64,000 nucleotides of DNA from Olleya sp. Hel_I_94. Its GTDB lineage: Bacteria > Bacteroidota > Bacteroidia > Flavobacteriales > Flavobacteriaceae. Location: positions 126,501 to 190,500 of the forward strand of contig NZ_VISI01000001.1 of NCBI RefSeq assembly GCF_007827365.1, read 5' to 3'. Every line of letters begins with the position of its first letter. Position 1 is the stretch's first letter. The notes under the pieces are model-generated. The model had not been told where the DNA came from. It saw only the letters and a list, made by a program, of their open reading frames with translations, and searched no databases. Positions 54,211 through 61,401 of this stretch are shown here, piece by piece. Made by a program: the position numbers and the translations under genes.

Positions 54211-54822
54211 TTATTTAACTGTTATAGAAAATAGTTCTTTATCCTCTAGATAACCTTTTAATTTATCATTGGCAACTACCTTGCCAACTCCTGAAGGTGT
54301 TCCCGTAAATATAATATCTCCAATCTTTAAAGTAAAATATTTTGAGACATATTCTATCAATTCGTCAATTTTCCAAAGCATAAGGCTTGTGTTTGCGGTT
54401 TGAACCACACTTGAGTTTTTCTCTAACCTAAAATTTAAACTATCTACATCAGAAAATTCTGACTTATCAATCCATTTACCAATTACTGCAGCTCCATCAA
54501 AAGATTTAGCTTTTTCCCATGGTAAACCTTTTTCTTTTAATTGTTTTTGTAAATCACGCGCAGTAAAATCTATTCCTACACTTAATTGATCATAATATTT
54601 ATGAGCAAATTTTTTATCAATATGTTTTCCTAGTTTGGTAATTTTAACTAAAACCTCAACTTCATGATGCACATCGTTTGAAAAATCTGGAATAAAAAAA
54701 GGTTGTTTTTTTAAAAGTATGGCATTATCAGACTTAATAAACACTACAGGATCTGTAGGTTTTTCGTTTTCTAATTCTTTGATATGATCTGTGTAGTTAC
54801 GACCGATACAAATTAATTTCAT
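54211..54822 (-). CDS. Fumarylacetoacetate hydrolase family protein
   Basis: The 203-residue protein has the FAH fold motifs: LICIGRNYTDHIKE (start), PVVFIKSDNAIL (about 25-36), the metal-binding HHEVEVLVKI with two acidic residues, and the C-terminal GDIIFTGTPSGVGKV. These are compact oxaloacetate decarboxylase or acylpyruvase-type enzymes (YcgM/FAHD1-like). The substrate cannot be fixed by sequence. It is 3 nt downstream of the exonuclease gene in a compact four-gene operon. Confidence 0.88.
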   Translation of the reverse strand: MKLICIGRNYTDHIKELENEKPTDPVVFIKSDNAILLKKQPFFIPDFSNDVHHEVEVLVKITKLGKHIDKKFAHKYYDQLSVGIDFTARDLQKQLKEKGLPWEKAKSFDGAAVIGKWIDKSEFSDVDSLNFRLEKNSSVVQTANTSLMLWKIDELIEYVSKYFTLKIGDIIFTGTPSGVGKVVANDKLKGYLEDKELFSITVK

Positions 54823-54825
54823 ATT

Positions 54826-55599
54826 TTAAAATTTATTATTTAAAGCTCTTAATTTAATTGCTGTCAACACTTTTTTAGTGTACAACGGAAAATCTGCATT
54901 AAGTAACCATCCAAAATATCCAGGCTCTTTGTCTAAAACCTCTGTTACTAATTTGCCTTTATGCTTTCCAAAAGAAAACACTTCTTGTCCTTCCTTATCA
55001 TAACTTATAAAACCTGCAAAATCTGCAAATTTTTTGCGAGAACTAAATTCGGCTAAAAATTTTGTGTCATTTTCAAGTTCGTCATAACGCTCTACCTGAG
55101 CTTTTAAAACCTCGTATGTTGCTAACGTATCCGCTTCTGCTGTGTGTGCATTTTCTAAACTTTTATCACAATAAAACTTATACGCTGCACCTAAAGTGCG
55201 TTGTTCCATTTTATGAAAAATTGTTTGCACATCTACAGCAACACGACCTTTCATGTCAAAGTCTAAATCTGCGCGCAGCATTTCTTCCGCTAAAAGCGGA
55301 ATATCAAAACGGTTAGAATTAAAGCCTGCTAAATCTGCATCTTTAATCATCGCATTAATCTCTGGTGCTAATTGCTTAAATGTAGGCTCGTTGGCAACTC
55401 TCTCATCAGTAACACCATGAATTGCAGACACCACAGCTGGAATTGGCATTTCTGGATTAACTAACCAGGTTTTACTCTCTTTATTTCCGTTAGGAAACAC
55501 TTTTAATATAGAAATCTCTACGACCCTATCGTTGGTAATATTGATTCCTGTAGTTTCTAAATCGAAAAAGCAAATTGGTTTTGTTAAGTTTAATGACAT
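54826..55599 (-). CDS. DnaQ-type 3'-5' exonuclease with C-terminal DUF3820-like domain
   Basis: The 257-residue protein has the DEDDh exonuclease motifs: FFDLETTG (about 11-18), the ExoII region GFNSNRFDIPLL (about 92-103) and HTAEADTLAT (about 152-161). The C-terminal part (about 207-255) contains FSFGKHKGKLVTEV, a stretch like the stand-alone DUF3820 protein at 37696-37926. It may edit DNA or degrade RNA; a polymerase link is not shown. It leads the exonuclease, FAH, Hpt and cinA operon. Confidence 0.88.
   Translation of the reverse strand: MSLNLTKPICFFDLETTGINITNDRVVEISILKVFPNGNKESKTWLVNPEMPIPAVVSAIHGVTDERVANEPTFKQLAPEINAMIKDADLAGFNSNRFDIPLLAEEMLRADLDFDMKGRVAVDVQTIFHKMEQRTLGAAYKFYCDKSLENAHTAEADTLATYEVLKAQVERYDELENDTKFLAEFSSRKKFADFAGFISYDKEGQEVFSFGKHKGKLVTEVLDKEPGYFGWLLNADFPLYTKKVLTAIKLRALNNKF
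55285..55301. repeat. 17-bp palindrome TTCCGCT-AAA-AGCGGAA in the exonuclease gene
   Basis: It has 7-bp arms around a 3-nt loop, inside coding sequence. The TTCCGC/GCGGAA arms are shared with the palindrome at 20657 and the 13-mer repeats. Confidence 0.5.
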
Positions 55600-55671
55600 A
55601 AAAGAATTTATTGGTATGGTTTATGCAAATATAATTCTAATCTGTTACTTTTACTTTGTAATACTTTGAAA

Positions 55672-56310
55672 ATGATTAGAAACCTTATCCTGCTGCTTAT
55701 CACTTTTACTACTATGACTGTTTACTCCCAGAACAATCATAAACATGTCTCTATAAAAGAAGAGGTAAAAGGAAAACGATATGAGCTTTATATTGAAAAT
55801 ACCGACTCCATATCCTATGATGTTTTTTTAAAAGTTGAAACTAATGATTTTAGACGTAGTAGTGAGCGTCCGATTTTAGAGACTATTCCTGGTAATAGCA
55901 AAAAACGTGTATTAACCATGGTGAAGCTAAATAATACCGAAGGAAAATACACCTACATTTTAGTGGTTAACGAGGTGTCTTATAGCCTAGAGATTGATAA
56001 AGATTTTGAAATTATAGATTTTAAATTAGACAGAGCATTACACAACAAAGAGGTCACACTTTACACTAAAGACGACTGCACGATTTGTCCTGATGCTAAA
56101 CACATATTAACAAAAAACAAGATTAATTATACTGAATATAATCTAGATAAAGACACGACACATTATGATAAAATAATTAAAGAATTTAAATCCATTAATT
56201 CTAAAAGTGACTTTAGCCAAATCCCGATTTTAAAGATTGATGACAAACTTTACAACAATATCACTAGTTTAGACGAGTTTATTCAAGCTTTACGCGAAGG
56301 ACTAAATTAA
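55672..56310 (+). CDS. Exported beta-sandwich and glutaredoxin-like fusion protein
   Basis: The ATG at 55672 is preferred over an upstream TTG because it gives a signal peptide (MIRNLILLLITFTTMTVYSQ). The 212-residue protein has a beta-rich domain (about 24-120) like the N-terminal region seen in some flavobacterial M23 peptidases. A glutaredoxin-like domain follows (about 126-208) with the CTIC redox motif (136-139) and a QIPIL cis-proline loop (about 183-187). An exported glutaredoxin-type domain is unusual because glutathione systems are cytosolic. It is 49 nt upstream of a membrane gene. Confidence 0.78.
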   Translation: MIRNLILLLITFTTMTVYSQNNHKHVSIKEEVKGKRYELYIENTDSISYDVFLKVETNDFRRSSERPILETIPGNSKKRVLTMVKLNNTEGKYTYILVVNEVSYSLEIDKDFEIIDFKLDRALHNKEVTLYTKDDCTICPDAKHILTKNKINYTEYNLDKDTTHYDKIIKEFKSINSKSDFSQIPILKIDDKLYNNITSLDEFIQALREGLN

Positions 56311-56359
56311 CAAATACTGCTACCTAAATTGGTTTTAAATTAATTATTCTTAGCCTATT

Positions 56360-56785
56360 ATGAAAAAAATATACTTTGACAACCTTTCTAATTTTAAGAA
56401 TTTGTGGTTATCTAAAACTGTTTTTATAGTGGCACTATTATGCATCTTTTCAGGTTTTATTTTTCCAGCTACTGATGCAATTGATGACGTTTGGATTAAA
56501 AGAATACAACGTTTTGGCTACATACTTTTTGCACTTTATTTTTTGAATAAAGTTTTTAGAAAAAACTATGTGCAATGGAACAAATTAGGAATGACTATTC
56601 GAATTAATAGTTATTTTAAAGAACACCGATTGACTTTTTCAAAATTTAAATACCATACGTTTGAAAATAATAACTTAACGGTCTACCAAATAGACAACAC
56701 GTTTACTGTAAACCTAAGTAATACAAACACATCTGATACTGATCAATTAGTAAAAATTATTACCGACAATACAACTAATACATAA
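56360..56785 (+). CDS. Membrane protein with short cytosolic domain, unknown function
   Basis: The 141-residue protein has two hydrophobic segments (about 18-37 and 50-66). A soluble C-terminal region of about 75 residues follows (MTIRINSYFKEHRLTFSKFKYHTFENNNLTVYQID is read across about 79-113), which resembles PH-like membrane proteins but is not assigned. It is followed after 3 nt by the broken membrane gene at 56789-57087 and is probably co-transcribed with it. Confidence 0.6.
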   Translation: MKKIYFDNLSNFKNLWLSKTVFIVALLCIFSGFIFPATDAIDDVWIKRIQRFGYILFALYFLNKVFRKNYVQWNKLGMTIRINSYFKEHRLTFSKFKYHTFENNNLTVYQIDNTFTVNLSNTNTSDTDQLVKIITDNTTNT

Positions 56786-56788
56786 GCC

Positions 56789-57087
56789 ATGAGGATTAAC
56801 ATATTGTTTTCTAGCTTAGTCGCGTTATTAAATGTGTATTATATAGGTACCTGGATATTTGTTTTTAATACTATTAGTAATCAAACGGATAGACAGCTCT
56901 CTTTTTTAAACGGTTGGTTTAATCTTTTTAAAACATTAACCAATTGGATATAACATTAGTTGTTTTAACACTAACCTCTATAATTTCTACTATTTATATA
57001 CATAAAACAAATTTAAAACGGTTTACCAAAATCGCATTACTTATCCATCTACTATTTTTAGCGTACATGCTATGGTCACATTTATAA
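56789..57087 (+). pseudogene. Small membrane protein gene split by a frameshift
   Basis: From the ATG at 56789 a 54-residue frame (MRINILFSSLVALLNVYYIG at its start) ends at TAA 56951-56953. The next reading frame is open from 56932 to TAA 57085-57087 and encodes a hydrophobic continuation (LDITLVVLTLTSIISTIYIH and onward) with no start of its own. Joined by a one-base insertion near 56931-56945, the two make a roughly 100-residue membrane protein. It is either a real frameshift, programmed shifting, or a sequencing error next to A/T runs. Confidence 0.6.
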
Positions 57088-57122
57088 GATGCGTACTATT
57101 ATAACCTAATGTTATTAAACAC

Positions 57123-57155
57123 AAAAAAGCACAATCAAATGATTGTGCTTTTTTT
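57123..57155. terminator. Bidirectional terminator between convergent genes
   Basis: An A run, GCACAATCA, AA, TGATTGTGC and a T run, between the split membrane gene (plus) and the E2 gene (minus). It lies 19 nt from the E2 stop codon. Confidence 0.88.
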
Positions 57156-57174
57156 ATAAAATACTTTATGTTTT

Positions 57175-58488
57175 TTATATCTCTCTGTTTTTATCCCAAG
57201 ACTCTAAGTAATCTTTAACCGATTTAACAAACTGTCCTCCTAATGCTCCATTTACAACTCTATGGTCATAACTGTGCGATAAATACATTTTGTAACGAAT
57301 TCCGATAAAATCACCTTCTGGTGTCTCAATAACTGCAGGCACTTTACGAATTGCTCCTAAAGCTAAAATACCAACTTGTGGTTGATTAATAATTGGAGTA
57401 CCCATGATACTTCCAAACGTACCAACATTAGTTACAGTATAAGTTCCACCTTGGATATCATCAGGTGCCAACTTACCTTCTCTAGCACGTCCAGCAAGAT
57501 CATTTACTTGCTTAGTCATACCTACTAAGTTTAATTGATCTGCATTTTTAATAACAGGAACAATTAAATTACCATCTGGTAAAGCTGCTGCCATACCAAG
57601 GTTAATATTTTTCTTTTTAATAATCTTATCTCCTTGAACAGAAATATTCATCATTGGATGGTCGCGTAACGCCTTAGCAATAGCTTCCATAAATATTGGA
57701 GTAAAGGTTAAGTTTTGACCTTCACGTTTTGCAAAACTATCCTTAACTTTTTTACGCCAGTTCCAGATATTAGTAACATCTGCCTCAATAAAACTTTGTA
57801 CGTGTGCACTAGTTTGAGTAGACTCTACCATATGATGAGCAATTAATTTACCCATTCTAGTCATTTCAATAACTTCATCTCCAGCAGCAACTTGCATTGG
57901 CGCTTGAGGTTTAGCTTGTTGTTTTGGTGCAGGTGCCGAAGTAGCAGGTTGTGCTGCTGCTTTGGCTGGTTGACTACCTCTATTTTCTAGATAAGTAACC
58001 ATGTCGTTTTTTGTAACACGACCATCTTTTCCTGTTCCTGTAATTGCATCTAGTTCTGATTGCGCAATACCTTCTGCTTTAGCCATATTTTTTACTAATG
58101 GCGAATAAAAACGATCATCGTTTGATGCTATTGGAGCTGCTGCTTGTTGTGCAACTTCAATCGTTTTAGAGACTTCTTTTGCAGCTTCTGGTTCTGGAGC
58201 AGAACTATTGTCTTGCTTAACAGCTTCGGTTGTAGCACCTCCTTCTCCTTCTGTTTCAATTATAGCTATGGTCTGACCAACCTGAACCACATCGTCCACA
58301 TTAAATAGTACTTCTACTAAAACACCGTCAACCTCACTTGGTACTTCGCTGTCTACCTTATCTGTTGCAATTTCTAAAACTGCCTCATCTGCTTCTATAG
58401 TGTCACCAACTTCTTTTAACCATGAGGTAATCGTTGCTTCTGCAACGCTCTCTCCCATTTTTGGTAATTTAAGTTCAAATCTTGCCAT
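57175..58488 (-). CDS. Dihydrolipoyl acyltransferase E2 of a 2-oxo acid dehydrogenase complex
   Basis: The 437-residue protein has an N-terminal lipoyl domain (Lys44 in ATDKVDSEV), an Ala/Pro-rich linker, a peripheral subunit-binding domain (about 127-170, YSPLVKNMAKAEGIAQSEL) and a C-terminal catalytic domain. E2 moves acyl groups from lipoamide to CoA. The active-site motif is DHRVVNG (His409), with Asn413 where the H-x3-D-G signature has Asp. The substrate is most likely branched-chain or 2-oxoglutarate-type acids, but E1 and E3 genes are not adjacent, so it is undecided. Confidence 0.9.
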   Translation of the reverse strand: MARFELKLPKMGESVAEATITSWLKEVGDTIEADEAVLEIATDKVDSEVPSEVDGVLVEVLFNVDDVVQVGQTIAIIETEGEGGATTEAVKQDNSSAPEPEAAKEVSKTIEVAQQAAAPIASNDDRFYSPLVKNMAKAEGIAQSELDAITGTGKDGRVTKNDMVTYLENRGSQPAKAAAQPATSAPAPKQQAKPQAPMQVAAGDEVIEMTRMGKLIAHHMVESTQTSAHVQSFIEADVTNIWNWRKKVKDSFAKREGQNLTFTPIFMEAIAKALRDHPMMNISVQGDKIIKKKNINLGMAAALPDGNLIVPVIKNADQLNLVGMTKQVNDLAGRAREGKLAPDDIQGGTYTVTNVGTFGSIMGTPIINQPQVGILALGAIRKVPAVIETPEGDFIGIRYKMYLSHSYDHRVVNGALGGQFVKSVKDYLESWDKNREI

Positions 58489-58603
58489 ATTAATAATCTA
58501 ATAGTCTTTTTACTGTGTTGAATTGCAAAATTAATAAAAAAATCAATCAAACGGTTAAATAAGTTTAAAACATCAACTTAAAAAAACGTTAATAGTGTTT
58601 TTA

Positions 58604-59239
58604 TTATACAATATTAAAAAATATTTGGTTTTGTTTTAAGATATTTTTAGTCTCTTTATTGGGATTTACTAAAATAACGTGTTGAGCTATCTTAATTAAT
58701 GGTAAATCATCAAAATGATCTGTTACTACAGTATCAACGCAATTGCTACCCAATGTTTTTAAATAAGTGGTAACTGCCTGCTTTTTAACATCTCTAACAT
58801 TTTCAAAATCGGATTTATAGTTTTTTTCTGGTGTATTAGTTGCCAAACACACATCAAATCCTTCGTTTAAAGCAATGATTTTTGAATAGCAATTTGGCGC
58901 TGCAGTTGCTAAAATTTTAATATCAAAAGTTGTGTCTTCAATTACTTTTAAATGGTTTTTATAATTTGACAAACTAGACACAAAAGCCTCATAATTTATT
59001 TTTTCATTTCCTTTAATTACCTTTAAAATAATATATTTCATTTTAGAGTGATTAATAAAGCCAAACAACCTTAAAAACATAGCTTTTATAAGATTAAAAA
59101 GCAGTATAATATTGAATGTTTTTATACTAAAACGCACCAAATATTTGATAAAAAAGTGAAAGGTATTAACGCTATACAACGTACCATCCAAGTCTACTAC
59201 AACAACTTTTTTATTTGATTTATTTTCGTTTATAATCAT
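58604..59239 (-). CDS. HAD superfamily IB-like phosphatase
   Basis: The 211-residue protein has HAD motif I DLDGTLYS (about 16-23), a long hydrophobic cap (about 27-60), motif II in ILATAAP (about 108-114), a Lys region in VRDVKK and motif IV in TDHFDDLP (about 172-179). It should dephosphorylate a small or lipid-linked phosphate. It overlaps the phosphoribosyltransferase gene by 20 nt and is the last gene of a recR, GT2, PRTase and HAD set. The hydrophobic cap suggests membrane-associated action. Confidence 0.85.
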   Translation of the reverse strand: MIINENKSNKKVVVVDLDGTLYSVNTFHFFIKYLVRFSIKTFNIILLFNLIKAMFLRLFGFINHSKMKYIILKVIKGNEKINYEAFVSSLSNYKNHLKVIEDTTFDIKILATAAPNCYSKIIALNEGFDVCLATNTPEKNYKSDFENVRDVKKQAVTTYLKTLGSNCVDTVVTDHFDDLPLIKIAQHVILVNPNKETKNILKQNQIFFNIV

Positions 59240-59798
59240 TGGACCAAGGAAATCTTAATAATGTATTATTATACAAATAATAATCTGGTTTTATTATTGA
59301 ACTATCAATTGTCCAAGCTAATACTGCAATTTTTATTTTTGCTTTAGGAAACTTTTGCTGCAAATTACTTTTAACAACAAACATGGTTTTTCCACTATCA
59401 ATAGCATCATCTATAATAAGCATGTTTTTTATGGGTTTTGCTATTGTATTTACTGTATCAAATGCTATAATATTATCTTGTAATTTTTCTAAATCTAAAT
59501 TAGAAATTTTAGCTTTCACACTATTAGACTCTAAAATACGAAGCCAATTTAAGATAGAATATGGTAATATGGATAAAACAGGTTTTAAAAAGCGCTGTTT
59601 AACATTTGTAGATTGTCTTTGTAAGGTTACTACTTCAAATAAACTACTTTTTACATTGGGATGCTGTTTGATAGCTTCCAACACATGACCTCCTCCTGAC
59701 AATATACCAACAACTAAATCTGGATTAACTTCAAGTTTAGAAATTAATTTGAGACTCTCTTTTTCAAAAGTTTCAGTATTTAATGTTAATACTTTCAT
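59220..59798 (-). CDS. Phosphoribosyltransferase-family protein (PRPP-binding)
   Basis: The 192-residue protein shows the type I PRTase signature: PDLVVGILSGGGHVLEAI (about 26-43) and the PRPP loop in MLIIDDAIDSGKTM (about 126-139), with a C-terminal LRFPWSNDYKRK. It resembles ComF/HPRT-like enzymes. Its base or acceptor is not evident, and the neighbours (GT2, HAD) point to carbohydrate work and not purine salvage. It abuts the GT2 gene with no gap and overlaps the HAD gene. Confidence 0.82.
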   Translation of the reverse strand: MKVLTLNTETFEKESLKLISKLEVNPDLVVGILSGGGHVLEAIKQHPNVKSSLFEVVTLQRQSTNVKQRFLKPVLSILPYSILNWLRILESNSVKAKISNLDLEKLQDNIIAFDTVNTIAKPIKNMLIIDDAIDSGKTMFVVKSNLQQKFPKAKIKIAVLAWTIDSSIIKPDYYLYNNTLLRFPWSNDYKRK

Positions 59799-60605
59799 TT
59801 ATTTATAAAAAAAAGTTTTTTTAAAGTATAGTAAAATACTTTTAGGTATAAGACTAGTCGCAAAAGCCCTAACCAAACCTAAAGTTGCAGTAAATGTATA
59901 ATTATAATTATCCTTAAGTAGTTTAATTCTGCTTTTAGTTTGCTGCTTTCTTTTTAAATTAGAAATACTATTTGGATTAACCTCATACTCTAACAATAAC
60001 TCTGGCAGCACCATAGTTTTAAAATGTTTAATTACTTTAAAAAAATAGGCATGATCTTCAAGAGCTGGATAATTTTCTGGATACAACCCAATAATTTTAA
60101 CAACTTCCGTCTTATACATTACAGCAGGATGGATAAATGGGTTGTATTTATAAATGGCTTCTTGTAATTTACTATGAGTTACTGGTGGTTTAAAATTAAA
60201 TAAAAAGCTATTATCCTTAGCTGTAAAAGTAACGTAGCTAGAGACTAATCCTAACTTGGGATCTAATTGTAATGCCAGCAGTTGTTTTGCTAATCTATTA
60301 TTTATACACTTATCTCCTGCGTCTAGTCTTGCTATATATTTAAAATGAGGTTGGTTTAGAATATAATTTAAACCATTATTTAAGGCTGCAGTTACACCAA
60401 GACATTTTGTTTGCTTTATTAAGGTAATATCCAACTTGGACTTAAACGAAGCTATTACGCCATCTACTTGCTTCTGGTTATTACTACCATCGTCGATAAT
60501 AATTAATGTAAACGGTTCTGTTTCGGTTAATAACGAATGTAATGTAGCAGTTAACCCTTCAATATTATTGTAGTGAGGCAATAAAATGGCTAATTGATGC
60601 TCCAT
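59799..60605 (-). CDS. GT2 family glycosyltransferase
   Basis: The 268-residue protein has the GT2 pattern: AILLPHYNNIEGLTATLHSL at the start, IIIDDGSNNQ, and ARLDAGDKC near 93-101 as the metal site. NPFIHPAVMYKT (about 151-162) and PALEDHAYFFKV (about 177-188, likely catalytic Asp) follow. No membrane helix is convincing, although the C-terminus is hydrophobic and basic. It lies 8 nt after recR and directly before the PRTase gene. It probably adds a sugar to a surface glycan. Confidence 0.87.
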   Translation of the reverse strand: MEHQLAILLPHYNNIEGLTATLHSLLTETEPFTLIIIDDGSNNQKQVDGVIASFKSKLDITLIKQTKCLGVTAALNNGLNYILNQPHFKYIARLDAGDKCINNRLAKQLLALQLDPKLGLVSSYVTFTAKDNSFLFNFKPPVTHSKLQEAIYKYNPFIHPAVMYKTEVVKIIGLYPENYPALEDHAYFFKVIKHFKTMVLPELLLEYEVNPNSISNLKRKQQTKSRIKLLKDNYNYTFTATLGLVRAFATSLIPKSILLYFKKTFFYK

Positions 60606-60613
60606 TTATTAGC

Positions 60614-61231
60614 TTATAATTTTAATGAAGACTCAAACGGAATTCTATTAATTATACTTCTTCCTAAGGTAATTTCATCTGCATATTCCAACTCATCACC
60701 AACAGAGATTCCTCTAGCAATCGTTGATGTTTCTATACTATAATCCTTAATTTGCTTGTAAATATAAAAGTTGGTTGTATCACCTTCCATAGTTGGACTT
60801 AAAGCAAAAATCAACTCTTTAACCTGTCCACTTTTTATTTTTTGGATCAAACTAGGAATGTTTAAATCATGTGGACCTACACCATCCATTGGCGATATTT
60901 TACCACCTAAAACATGATAAAGCCCTTTATGTGACGCTGTATTTTCTATAGCCATCACATCTCTAATATCCTCCACAACACACACGACATCATCCTTTCT
61001 TAATGGATTAGAACAAATATCGCATAGTTCGTTATCACTTATATTATGGCATGATTTACATAGTTTTAAATCATTTACCATATTTAATAAGGCATGACTT
61101 AAATTATGTGTGTGCTCTTTAGGTTGACGCAACAAATGCAAAGCTAAACGCAAAGCTGTACGCTTACCAATACCTGGTAATTGCGAGATTTCGTTTACTG
61201 CATTTTCAAGAAGTTTTGAAGAAAATTCCAT
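60614..61231 (-). CDS. recR: Recombination protein RecR
   Basis: RecR acts with RecO and RecF in single-strand gap repair. The 205-residue protein has an N-terminal helix-hairpin-helix ([18 protein letters not shown]), a C4 zinc finger ([16 protein letters not shown], about 55-70) and a Toprim domain ([15 protein letters not shown] and EIT-type end). The ATG at 61231 ([13 protein letters not shown]) is preferred over 61237 because it matches the family start. It is the first gene of a minus-strand set that continues with glycan genes. Confidence 0.96.
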   Translation of the reverse strand: MEFSSKLLENAVNEISQLPGIGKRTALRLALHLLRQPKEHTHNLSHALLNMVNDLKLCKSCHNISDNELCDICSNPLRKDDVVCVVEDIRDVMAIENTASHKGLYHVLGGKISPMDGVGPHDLNIPSLIQKIKSGQVKELIFALSPTMEGDTTNFYIYKQIKDYSIETSTIARGISVGDELEYADEITLGRSIINRIPFESSLKL

Positions 61232-61401
61232 AGCCACAAAATTAAGGTTTTTACTAATGATTCACGAATTTATTTTTGTTAAGAATACACTAATACTCAA
61301 CAAACTTTTCAAAACAATTTTACTTACCTAAAAACTTTTAAGTGTTATAAACTAAAGTCCTTTTTAGTAATTTTGTACTTTGGCACTGATAAAACCCTTT
61401 T

